Shown here: piece by piece, positions 1-6,196 of the stretch
Layout: every line of letters starts with the position of its first letter
Numbering within the stretch: position 1 is the first letter of the stretch
Source: an uncultured Actinomycetes bacterium
GTDB taxonomy: Bacteria > Actinomycetota > Actinomycetes > Mycobacteriales > Nakamurellaceae
Assembly (NCBI GenBank): GCA_937926105.1
Contig: CALANS010000072.1
Span: 1 to 6,971, forward strand
DNA: 6,971 nucleotides
Direction of reading: 5' to 3'
Translations under genes and position numbers: made by a program
Notes under the pieces: generated by a model
What the model saw: the letters and a program-made list of their open reading frames with translations, nothing else
Database searches by the model: none
Told to the model about the DNA's origin: nothing

Positions 1-173
1 TCCGATTCGTCACCGGAACGTCGCGGGTCGGCGTGTAGCCGGTGGCGCAGTTCCACAGCGGCCGGCAGCTCTGCGTCCAGTGCCCGGTAGATGCGCTCGG
101 TCAGCCGGCTCGTCCGCTCGTCGCTCGTCGCCGTACCCTTCCGTGTCGCGCCACGCCCGCGAGCCGCCGACAT
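1..173 (-). CDS. M20 family metallopeptidase/amidohydrolase, N-terminal fragment (cut by window edge)
   Basis: Reverse-strand reading from ATG 173 gives 57 codons before the window ends. After a basic, low-complexity leader of about 24 residues comes an amphipathic stretch and then LRHRLHADPRRSGDE (about residues 42-56). This matches the conserved opening of M20 hydrolases such as N-acyl-amino-acid, hippurate and IAA-amino-acid amidohydrolases, usually of the form LRHxLHxxPELSxEE. Such enzymes use a two-zinc centre to cleave N-acyl or peptide amide bonds, but the metal ligands lie beyond the window. An in-frame GTG at 206 sits one base after the upstream stop and would add 11 residues. I chose ATG 173 because the leader is already long, but GTG 206 would fit translational coupling. 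It is the fourth gene of the minus-strand operon. The family call rests on a short motif, so the substrate class is unknown. Confidence 0.65.
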   Translation of the reverse strand, partial: MSAARGRGATRKGTATSDERTSRLTERIYRALDAELPAAVELRHRLHADPRRSGDES

Positions 174-207
174 GTGCCCATTCGTTGCCCGGGGCGGCCC
201 TGTCACG

Positions 208-1356
208 TCAGCGGGCATGCGTCTCCAATCCGTAGGCGCGGGCCGCGTTCGCCGCGCAGATCATTTCGGCGATGCGCCGCGCGTCGGCGGCGCTCCATTC
301 GTCGCGGGCGATGCCGACGTCGAGGAACTGGGTCAGCCCCTCACGGAACAGCGCCGTGGACACCGCAAACAGCTCGGGCAGTCCGAATCCGTCCGTGGAG
401 AACAGTACCGACCCGAACGGAGCAATCTCCAGGAGTTCGGCCAGCACCGTGCCGGCGGCCCCACCGACGTTTTGCAGGGCGAGTCCGACGTCGACGAAGA
501 CGTGGTCGAAGACTTGGGCGAGGTACGCGGCATGGCGCTGGAACGGGTAGTTGTGCAGCAGCATGATCGGAATGTTCGCGGCGGCGGTGGCGCGCAGCAG
601 CGGGGTGAGCAGCAGCGGGTCGCAGCGCGACAGATCCACATCGTTGTCTCCGTACCCGACGTGCAGCTGCACGGGCCGGCGAAGGTCGATCGCGGTCCAG
701 ATGAGCCATCGGATGATCACCGGGTCGGTCAGCCGCGCGGCCGCGCCGACGCCGGCGCTGTCGATGGTGTGCCGCCACGCGGCGGCTGCGGCGGCGACGT
801 CAGCGTCGCTGGGGCGAGCGGGGTCCAGGTCCAGGCCAACTCGGTAGGCGGCGACCGACTTGAATGCGACCGAAGTTGTGGAGTGTTGGGCAAGCGCGGA
901 CGCACACGCGTCGACGAATCCGGCGCCTGTGGTGTCGGCGGCGATGACGGTCTCAGCGACCGTCTCCAGGCGGGTGATCTCCAGGCTCGTGCCGCCGGCC
1001 CAGGCCGCAAGCTCGGCGGGGGAAGTCAGCCGGTCGGCGAGAAATCCGGTGTCGACCAAGAATGTGCCGATGCCCGTGACTGACAGCAGGCGCCGTGCGA
1101 CCGCTTCGGCGCCGATCTCCGCGCGGCGGTCCAGGTAATCCTCCGGGTCCGCGTGCGTGGGTAGGTCGAGAAGCGGCGCGCAGCGGGCCAGTACAGCAAG
1201 GCCGGCGCGCGTGTCGAACAGGCTACCGTGCCACGGGCCCGGGCCGCCGGCCTCGGTCAGCAGCGTCTCGAACTCGGCCCGGCCTAGCGGCTCGCGGGTA
1301 ACGCCGTGGCAGTGGTGGTCGATGAGTAATAGCCCGTCGAGGATGGTGCCGGTCAT
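208..1356 (-). CDS. Amidohydrolase family 2 protein, FluG/NodGS N-terminal-domain type
   Basis: This is a 382-residue metal-dependent hydrolase of the amidohydrolase superfamily (TIM barrel). Visible metal/catalytic motifs in order are: DHHCH at residues 13-17 (HxH = H15, H17), the FKS lysine K166 in VAFKSVAAYR (candidate bridging lysine), H232 in LHVGYGD, H268 in LLHNYPFQRHAAYLA, and D322 in FSTDGFGLPEL. The last two blocks resemble the HPFxRxAGYLA and STDGxxxPE segments of the amidohydrolase half of fungal FluG and plant NodGS. By family knowledge it would hydrolyse a C-N bond. Hydrolysis of a gamma-glutamyl amide made by the divergent GS-like ligase is my inference. No signal peptide is seen, so it is probably cytoplasmic. 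Its ATG shares four bases (ATGA, 1353-1356) with the stop of the upstream PLP enzyme, and no clear Shine-Dalgarno sequence is present, which suggests translational coupling. The fold is confident; the substrate is not. Confidence 0.88.
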   Translation of the reverse strand: MTGTILDGLLLIDHHCHGVTREPLGRAEFETLLTEAGGPGPWHGSLFDTRAGLAVLARCAPLLDLPTHADPEDYLDRRAEIGAEAVARRLLSVTGIGTFLVDTGFLADRLTSPAELAAWAGGTSLEITRLETVAETVIAADTTGAGFVDACASALAQHSTTSVAFKSVAAYRVGLDLDPARPSDADVAAAAAAWRHTIDSAGVGAAARLTDPVIIRWLIWTAIDLRRPVQLHVGYGDNDVDLSRCDPLLLTPLLRATAAANIPIMLLHNYPFQRHAAYLAQVFDHVFVDVGLALQNVGGAAGTVLAELLEIAPFGSVLFSTDGFGLPELFAVSTALFREGLTQFLDVGIARDEWSAADARRIAEMICAANAARAYGLETHAR

Positions 1357-2570
1357 GATGTGCGATCGAGGGCTTGGGCGAAGTCGGCGATCAGATCCGC
1401 TGCGGGTTCGACGCCGCAGGAGATCCGGATCATGCCGTCGTCGATGCGGGCGGCTTCGCGTTCGGCGGGCGTGAGCGAGAAGTGGGACGAGTTGAACGGT
1501 GTGGAGACGAGCGTTTCGACCCCGCCCAGGCTGGTGGCCTCGCAGCCGATCCGAAGCGCGCGCATGACGCCGTGTGCGCGCCTATCGCCGCCCGCGACGG
1601 TGATTGACACCATCGCGCCCCCGCCGCTGTCCGGCCTCATGACCCGTTTCACGACGTCGGCGCGGGCGTAGCCGGCTGTGCCCGGGTGCCGGACCGCGAC
1701 GACGTCGCTGCGGCGGGCCAGGGCGTTGGCGAGTGCGTGTGCGGTGGCGCTTTGCCGGGCCATGCGCACGTCGAACGTCTGCAGGCCGCGCCAGACCAGG
1801 TATGCCTCGTAGGGGCCGAGGCATGCCCCAAACGTGATTACGCGCTGCTGCACGGCGGTAACGGTTCGTCTGTCGGCGAGCACGGCGCCTGCTATCGCGT
1901 CGGAGTGGCCGTTCAGGAACTTTGTCGCCGAGTGCACGACGACCCCGGCGCCGTGCCGCAGCGGGTTGACCGTGTAGGGCGTGGCGAAGGTGTTGTCGAC
2001 GACAAGTGTCGCGCCCGCCGCGTCCGCCATCTCGGCGAGTGCCGGCAGGTCGGTCAGCTCGAGTTGCGGATTGGACAGTGTTTCCGCGTAGACGACCCGT
2101 GTCCGGCCGCCGGTGATCGCGACTCTCCATTCGTCTAGGTCGATTGTGTCGACCATGCGCACGTCGATGCCTAGGCGCGGCAGGTCCCGCACCAAGAGGT
2201 CTCGGGTGTCGCCGTACACCTGACGGGCGGCTACGACCCGGTCCCCTGCCTGCAGTAGCGTCAGCAAGGTGGTGGCGATCGCGCTCATCCCGGACGCCGT
2301 CATGAACCCTGCCTCCGCACCTTCAAGTTCGGCGATCTGCGCGGCGGTGATGTCCACACTGGGGTTGCGGAACCGGCCGTACCAGGTTTCCTCCAGCCCG
2401 CCCTCCTGGATGTCCTTATAGGCCATGTCGTCCAGGAAGTACGTCACCGCGTGGTGGATGGGCGGAACCACCGGCCGCGTGCGCGGAACGAACGTGCTCG
2501 CCCGCGCCGGCCGGTACGTGTCGGGATGGTCGCCTTGTCGCAGGGGCAGCGGCGCGGGTTCGTCAGCCAT
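1353..2570 (-). CDS. Cys/Met metabolism PLP-dependent enzyme (cystathionine gamma-synthase / gamma-lyase family, substrate unknown)
   Basis: This 405-residue fold-type I PLP enzyme has normal family length. Recognisable sites are: YGR at 64-66 (phosphate contact from the partner subunit), YGDT at 119-122, VDNTFATPY at 191-199 with D192 for the PLP ring nitrogen, HSATKFLNGHSD with the Schiff-base lysine K217, SLGGVETL at 347-354, and R382 in IRISCGVE for the substrate carboxylate. The family performs gamma/beta-eliminations or replacements on sulfur and hydroxy amino acids. Residue D121 stands where methionine gamma-lyase has its catalytic Cys (YGCT), and T346 precedes SLGG where cystathionine gamma-lyase typically has Glu. 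The reaction therefore cannot be assigned by homology. A GTG at 2603 would add 11 residues, but I prefer ATG 2570: it overlaps the permease stop by only 8 bp and begins a typical leader. Neither start has a good Shine-Dalgarno sequence, consistent with coupling to the permease gene. Confidence 0.92.
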   Translation of the reverse strand: MADEPAPLPLRQGDHPDTYRPARASTFVPRTRPVVPPIHHAVTYFLDDMAYKDIQEGGLEETWYGRFRNPSVDITAAQIAELEGAEAGFMTASGMSAIATTLLTLLQAGDRVVAARQVYGDTRDLLVRDLPRLGIDVRMVDTIDLDEWRVAITGGRTRVVYAETLSNPQLELTDLPALAEMADAAGATLVVDNTFATPYTVNPLRHGAGVVVHSATKFLNGHSDAIAGAVLADRRTVTAVQQRVITFGACLGPYEAYLVWRGLQTFDVRMARQSATAHALANALARRSDVVAVRHPGTAGYARADVVKRVMRPDSGGGAMVSITVAGGDRRAHGVMRALRIGCEATSLGGVETLVSTPFNSSHFSLTPAEREAARIDDGMIRISCGVEPAADLIADFAQALDRTS

Positions 2571-4071
2571 GGGCCACGTCGACGGCCGCGTCGGCCTGCA
2601 CACCGGCGGGCTCGTGCCGCGTCATGATGCCCTCCTCGGCGGCAAGGTTCGCGCCGAGTCGACTGGCCGCTTGGGGGGCGGCGAGGACGGCGATGATCGC
2701 GGCGACCACGATCGCGCCCGACACGATCGGGAACCACATGGCCGCGCCGGAAGTCGGGAACGGGATCACGTTGCGGTAGAGCGTGTAGACGAGCATGACG
2801 AGCGCCGCGAGCGGGATGACGACCTGCCACATGGGCACCCGCATCTTGCGCTGTACGAACACGAGTCGAATCGACCCGACCGTGGTGAGCACATATGCCA
2901 CCAAGATCAGCAGCGTGCCGATCGTGCCGGACCAGGCGAAGGTGTTCGTTGCGGTCGCGCCGCCGAGCGAGATGCTGACGATGTAGATGACGATCATCAA
3001 TGCGATGACGAGCGTCGCCGCCCGACCCGGTGTGTAATGCCGTGTCACTTTCGACAAGCCAGTGGTTCCGACGAGGTCGCGGTTCATCGCGAACAGCATG
3101 CGCGCCGCGCCGACGGTACACGCCAGGCAGCAGCCGAAGGCGCTGATCGCCGCGCCTAGACTGACCAGGTCACCTGCCCACGCACCCACGTACGTCGTGC
3201 CCAGGTCGCCGGCGAGGGACCCGGACGCGACGAATTTCTTCACGCCGTCGGACCCCGAGCCGAACCCCATCATCTCGATCGCCGTGACCACCGTGAAGTA
3301 CAGTCCGCCGAAGATCGCGGTGCCCAGGATCGCGCGTGGGATGTCGCGGTGCGGATGGGCGGTTTCCTCGCCCAGCGTGGCCGACGCCTCGAACCCGGCG
3401 AACGACAAGAACCCGAAGACGATGCCCAAGAACAGGAGAGACGCGCTCGTGCCGGCCTGCGGGGCGAACACGTCGAGTGTGAACGACTGCGTGCCGCCGT
3501 CCGGTACCGAGTGCGCCAGAAGCCGTACCAGCACGACGGCACTGACCAACAAGATCAAAAACACCGTGGCGCCCTCGATCACCAGCAGCGTCGTCGTGCC
3601 TCGGCGGGCCGGGATGATCGTCAACCACAAAGCGCCGACCAGGGCGATCGCGGCCAGCAGGAACGGCGCCCACCGCGATGGGGAATGCCATACGCCGATC
3701 TGCTCCAAGAACGACGATCCGAGAATGCCGAACGCCGACGATGTGACGACGCCGTAGAAGGTGTATGTCGCCAACAGGCACAACCCCGACACCACCCCCG
3801 TTCGTGGACCGAGAGTCGACCCGACGAACGCATACACCGATCCCGCGTGCTGGTAGTACTGGCACAGTCGCACGAACCCGTAGCTCACCAGCAAGATTGC
3901 GATACTCGCCAGCAGGAAGGACAACGGCACCGCGCGACCGACAGTCGTCGCCGTCTGCTGAGGATTGATATTCGCCGCCATGCTCGGCGCCATGAGCGCG
4001 ATCGACATGCCGACTGCCTGCCACACCGTCAGGTTCCTACGAAGTTCACGTTTGTTCCCGGTTGTCGCCAT
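2563..4071 (-). CDS. APC-superfamily amino-acid/amine permease
   Basis: This is a 502-residue inner-membrane transporter with about 12 hydrophobic helices, at roughly 16-35, 47-66, 84-110, 133-153, 160-185, 210-228, 247-270, 298-322, 351-371, 380-405, 414-434 and 442-466. Family marks include the AGSVYAFVGSTLGPRTG block (76-92) and the FAGFEASATLGEE...P.RDIPRAI block (224-248), both typical of amino-acid/polyamine/organocation permeases. Known members are secondary active transporters of amino acids or amines. The N-terminal tail (basic RELRR) and the C-terminal tail appear cytoplasmic. ATG 4071 is supported by GAGGAGT six bases upstream. It is the first gene of the minus-strand operon and presumably imports the compound handled by the downstream PLP enzyme and hydrolases and by the divergent ligase. 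That link is inference from layout. The family call is secure; the substrate cannot be read from the sequence. Confidence 0.93.
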   Translation of the reverse strand: MATTGNKRELRRNLTVWQAVGMSIALMAPSMAANINPQQTATTVGRAVPLSFLLASIAILLVSYGFVRLCQYYQHAGSVYAFVGSTLGPRTGVVSGLCLLATYTFYGVVTSSAFGILGSSFLEQIGVWHSPSRWAPFLLAAIALVGALWLTIIPARRGTTTLLVIEGATVFLILLVSAVVLVRLLAHSVPDGGTQSFTLDVFAPQAGTSASLLFLGIVFGFLSFAGFEASATLGEETAHPHRDIPRAILGTAIFGGLYFTVVTAIEMMGFGSGSDGVKKFVASGSLAGDLGTTYVGAWAGDLVSLGAAISAFGCCLACTVGAARMLFAMNRDLVGTTGLSKVTRHYTPGRAATLVIALMIVIYIVSISLGGATATNTFAWSGTIGTLLILVAYVLTTVGSIRLVFVQRKMRVPMWQVVIPLAALVMLVYTLYRNVIPFPTSGAAMWFPIVSGAIVVAAIIAVLAAPQAASRLGANLAAEEGIMTRHEPAGVQADAAVDVAHG

Positions 4072-4078
4072 GGACGCA

Positions 4079-4083
4079 CTCCT
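4079..4083 (-). promoter_or_regulatory. Shine-Dalgarno of the permease gene
   Basis: Reverse-strand AGGAG (within GAGGAGT, 4084-4078) lies 7 bases before ATG 4071. This is the only good ribosome-binding site in the minus-strand operon. The downstream genes lack one and overlap their predecessors, so it probably drives entry of ribosomes into the whole set. Confidence 0.75.
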
Positions 4084-4114
4084 CAGGCCGCGAATGCCGA
4101 ATTGAATGCGACAC

Positions 4115-4143
4115 AGTATGGCACCGTCTGATCGAAAAATAAA
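4115..4143 (-). promoter_or_regulatory. Possible -35/-10 promoter for the minus-strand operon
   Basis: On the minus strand TTTATT (4143-4138) and CATACT (4120-4115) are separated by 17 bases. The -10-like element is close to consensus and the -35-like element is weak. A start site would fall near 4108, leaving about a 36-base leader before ATG 4071 that includes its ribosome-binding site. The -35 box touches the dyad at 4143-4160. This is a visual match only. Confidence 0.3.
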
Positions 4144-4160
4144 CAGGTTTGCACCTCTGT
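4143..4160. promoter_or_regulatory. Candidate operator dyad between the divergent arms
   Basis: The 18-base palindrome ACAG-N3-TGCA-N3-CTGT has 12 symmetric positions. A second, offset dyad AGGT-N4-ACCT (4145-4156) lies inside it. It sits in the AT-rich part of the 124-bp divergent intergenic region, 13 bases before the ligase Shine-Dalgarno and next to the possible promoter of the opposite operon. A repressor bound here could control both arms. No regulator gene is in the window, and the motif matches no operator I can name with confidence. Confidence 0.35.
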
Positions 4161-4172
4161 AAAAATCAGTTC

Positions 4173-4178
4173 AGGAGG
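4173..4178 (+). promoter_or_regulatory. Consensus Shine-Dalgarno, misplaced relative to the ligase start
   Basis: A perfect AGGAGG lies 6 bases before GTG 4185 but 17 bases before the GS-like ATG at 4196. The spacing is ideal for the GTG, which opens only a four-codon frame, and too long for normal initiation at the ATG. See the repeat at 4182-4203. Confidence 0.7.
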
Positions 4179-4181
4179 CCT

Positions 4182-4203
4182 ACTGTGACGGAACTATGAC
4201 GGA
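4182..4203 (+). repeat. 11-bp tandem duplication across the ligase start codon
   Basis: Two adjacent 11-base units, ACTGTGACGGA (4182-4192) and ACTATGACGGA (4193-4203), differ at one base, which changes the start codon from GTG to ATG. Because 11 is not a multiple of three, the two starts are in different frames. Removing either copy would put a single start at 6-base spacing from AGGAGG and keep the GS-like frame, so the duplication looks derived. Confidence 0.8.
4185..4199 (+). other. Four-codon upstream mini-ORF overlapping the ligase start (ATGA)
   Basis: GTG 4185 reads MTEL and stops at TGA 4197-4199, which overlaps ATG 4196-4198 of the GS-like gene. It has the ideally spaced AGGAGG. 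Ribosomes probably initiate here and then reinitiate at the overlapping ATG. This is an inferred translational-coupling arrangement and may reduce expression. It may also be only a by-product of the 11-bp duplication. Confidence 0.4.
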
Positions 4204-5581
4204 CTTTCTCGACACGGCGGAGCGTGAGCGGCGCGCGGCCGCCGCACGAACCGCTATTCCCCTGCTCGCCAACCGCGGCGTGCGGGGCGTGGCACTGACC
4301 TGGATCGACAACAGCGGCATGACCAGGGTCAAGGGCGTACCCATCGAGCGGCTCGAATCCGCGGCCGCTTGGGGCGTCGGCATGTCCCCGGTCTTTGACG
4401 CGTTCCTGCCCGACGACTCGATCGTCGCCGGGAGAGTGGCCGGCGGTCCCGTCGGCGATTTGCGGCTGCACCCGGACCTGTCACGGCTGACTGTTCTCGC
4501 CGAGATGCCCGCCTGGGGCTGGGCACCGGTCGACCGATACCAGCAAGACGGCGCCGTCCACCCACAAGACCAGCGCAGTCTGGCACGCCGCGCAGTTACG
4601 GCACTCACCGACGCCGGCTATACCGCGAAGATGGCGTTCGAGATCGAATGGGCGCTCGGTCTGGCGACCGACGATGGAAGCTTCGCCGCCGCCGCGGACG
4701 GCCACGGGTATGGCTTCGCCCGCCTGATGGAACGTTCCGACTACCTCGCGGACCTTCTCAAAGCCCTCGACCAGCAGGGTGTCACCGTCGAACAAATCCA
4801 CCCCGAGTACGGCGCCGGCCAGTACGAACTGTCCGTTGCCCCGGAGGACCCCGTCGCGGCCGCCGACACCTCCGTGCTCGTCCGAGAAACCATCAGGGCG
4901 CTATCGCATCGACACGGCCTGCGCGCGTCATTCTCACCGAAGGTCGTCCCGATCGGAGTCGGAAACGGCGGACACGTCCACCTATCCCTGTGGCGACACG
5001 GTGCTGACCTGTTCGCCGGAGGTCAGAGCCACGGCATGCACCGTGAAGCAGCCGAATTCGGCGCCGGCATCCTCTCGCGATTGTCCGCCTTGCTGATGAT
5101 CGGCGCCCCCTCACCTGTCAGTTATCTGCGGCTCATACCCAGCCACTGGGCAGGCGCCTTCGCCGCGTGGGGATTGGAAAACAGGGAAACCGCGCTGCGG
5201 CTGATCGCCGGGTCACCCGGACACAGCGGCGCGGCGAATTTGGAGGTCAAGGCCTTTGACCTCGCCGCGAATCCGTACCTGGTGGTCGCCGGCCTCATCT
5301 ACGCCGGACTCGCCGGCATCAGTCGCCACGAAACGCTGCCCCCGCCCGTCGGAGTCGACCCCAACTCTCTCACCGCCGACGAACGCGACGCACGCGGGAT
5401 CGCCGCATTACCAACGACTCTCGAACAGACAATCGCAGCCTTCGAGGCGGATACCGCGCTCACTGACGCCTTCGGCAAGGAACTCAGCATGACCCTCGTC
5501 GACGTGCGACGCGGCGCCATCAGCGCATCGCAGGGCGCCGACCCGGACCAGCTCACCAACCTGCTGCGCTGGAAATTCTGA
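4196..5581 (+). CDS. Glutamine-synthetase-like gamma-glutamyl ligase, FluG/NodGS C-terminal-domain type
   Basis: This 461-residue protein has the GS type I catalytic fold. GS features are WIDNSGMTRVKGVP (36-49), FEIEW with metal ligands E149/E151, VEQIHPEYGAGQYELS (198-213; E204, E211), GNGGHVHLSL (256-265, H260), an SYLRLIPSHW loop with ENRE (about 309-331), and NLEVKAFDLAANPYL (348-362). Housekeeping GS has RxExR where this protein has N348-L-E-V-K352. The NLEVK-D-ANPYL and VEQ-H-E-GQ-E patterns resemble FluG and NodGS. Family members use ATP to join glutamate to ammonia or an amine; loss of the two arginines argues against ordinary glutamine synthesis. No adenylylation-type Tyr motif is evident. 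No in-frame start exists upstream because a TAA lies at 4160-4162, so ATG 4196 is the start despite poor Shine-Dalgarno spacing. It is divergent from the operon carrying the amidohydrolase half of FluG. The amine substrate is unknown. Confidence 0.92.
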   Translation: MTDFLDTAERERRAAAARTAIPLLANRGVRGVALTWIDNSGMTRVKGVPIERLESAAAWGVGMSPVFDAFLPDDSIVAGRVAGGPVGDLRLHPDLSRLTVLAEMPAWGWAPVDRYQQDGAVHPQDQRSLARRAVTALTDAGYTAKMAFEIEWALGLATDDGSFAAAADGHGYGFARLMERSDYLADLLKALDQQGVTVEQIHPEYGAGQYELSVAPEDPVAAADTSVLVRETIRALSHRHGLRASFSPKVVPIGVGNGGHVHLSLWRHGADLFAGGQSHGMHREAAEFGAGILSRLSALLMIGAPSPVSYLRLIPSHWAGAFAAWGLENRETALRLIAGSPGHSGAANLEVKAFDLAANPYLVVAGLIYAGLAGISRHETLPPPVGVDPNSLTADERDARGIAALPTTLEQTIAAFEADTALTDAFGKELSMTLVDVRRGAISASQGADPDQLTNLLRWKF

Positions 5582-5862
5582 ACCATGATGAATCGCCGTG
5601 CGGTGTCTACCGAGGCGGTCAGGCCTGCGGCGATCGTTCCCACCGGTCGGAGAGCGTAGGCCCGTTTCAGGGCGACTGCGGCCTGGCGTTCTGCCCCGCA
5701 CCATGTCGCGGATCCTGCGCCGCCGCCGCGAGCCTCAACGCGCGTTTCTCTGGGATGGAAACCGCTGGCTCTTGCGAGGTGTGCCGTCAGCGAGTGGGGC
5801 GACTGACGTTTCCGGCGCTGAATCCCGACATTCATTTTGATAGGAGATCCAGACTGGACCGA

Positions 5863-5900
5863 GGTCCTGGGGCGGCATGCGCGCCTCAGCGCCGAGGACC
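5863..5900. repeat. Imperfect hairpin downstream of the ligase
   Basis: GGTCCT (5863-5868) pairs with AGGACC (5895-5900), and an inner GGCG (5871-5874) can pair with CGCC (5890-5893). Two short dyads, TCCAG-A-CTGGA (5848-5858) and GGACC-GA-GGTCC (5856-5867), abut or overlap it and would compete. There is no T tract. A U-less terminator is possible but unproven, since it lies about 280 bases after the ligase stop. Confidence 0.35.
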
Positions 5901-5978
5901 ACCCCTAGTCGACATTACGGTCGGCTGGGGTCACGCACGCTCCCGGCTCCCGCGCAAAGCAGCACAGATGCCGGAGTT

Positions 5979-5991
5979 GCTCGAATCGAGC
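5979..5991. repeat. Short perfect palindrome in the gene-poor stretch
   Basis: GCTCGA-A-TCGAGC is a perfect 6-bp inverted repeat around one base, flanked by GGAG and CTCC that extend the dyad with a 2-base bulge. It could be a protein site or chance in GC-rich DNA. Confidence 0.3.
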
Positions 5992-6196
5992 CTCCTAGAT
6001 ACCGCTACAGCGCGACACAATGCTCCGGTGGTCATTGCTCGGCAAGAACAGCTACGTGCGTCTGCTGCGACAACCCGGAGAATGTCCCGGCAGCCGAACG
6101 ACGCCGGGATACCGCCGATGATGGAACCTGATCCGCGTGCGCCCGAGGGCCATCGTCCCGTAGGGGCCGCCCGGTGATCGTGACCGGAAACGGGAC

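Larger units (their letters stand above)
5582..6196. other. Gene-poor stretch between the ligase and the insertion sequence
   Basis: About 615 bases hold no frame I can assign. The longest frames are 5835-5299 minus, whose 3' half lies antisense over the ligase, and 5755-6177 plus, rich in Arg/Pro with no family motif. The minus frame between 5835 and about 5590 has a somewhat protein-like run (VALKRAYALRPVGTIAAG), which could be a decayed gene remnant that I do not recognise. AGGAGA at 5843-5848 is not followed by a usable start. No tRNA, CRISPR repeat or clear rho-independent terminator with a T tract is visible. The region also contains several short dyads, listed separately. Confidence 0.5.

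Noticed and set aside
42..1301. Long plus-strand open frames over the amidohydrolase and M20 genes (for example 91-1083)
   Set aside because: They are antisense to genes with clear catalytic motifs, are rich in Arg/Gly/Pro, and show no family motif. Long antisense frames are expected in GC-rich coding DNA.
2571..2603. GTG 2603 as the start of the PLP enzyme
   Set aside because: It would overlap the permease by 41 bp and adds a leader (CRPTRPSTWP) that is simply permease codons read in another frame. ATG 2570 is the better choice.
2425..4131. Plus-strand frames over the permease (2425-3159, 3349-4131)
   Set aside because: They are highly charged, Arg/Asp/His-rich shadows of a 12-helix membrane protein with recognisable APC motifs.
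4102..4132. Plus-strand promoter TTGAAT ... TCTGAT for the ligase
   Set aside because: The spacer is 19 bases and the -10 match is poor. The AT-rich TAAAAA at 4160-4165 also lacks a -35 partner at the right distance, so I do not call a plus-strand promoter.
4196..5581. Housekeeping glutamine synthetase (glnA)
   Set aside because: The RxExR motif is replaced by NLEVK, NSYKRL is altered, and the neighbours are catabolic rather than nitrogen-assimilation genes.
5805..5860. IS21-like leader or another insertion-sequence remnant
   Set aside because: The text near 5815-5850 looked faintly familiar, but I could identify no transposase motif or terminal repeat to support it.
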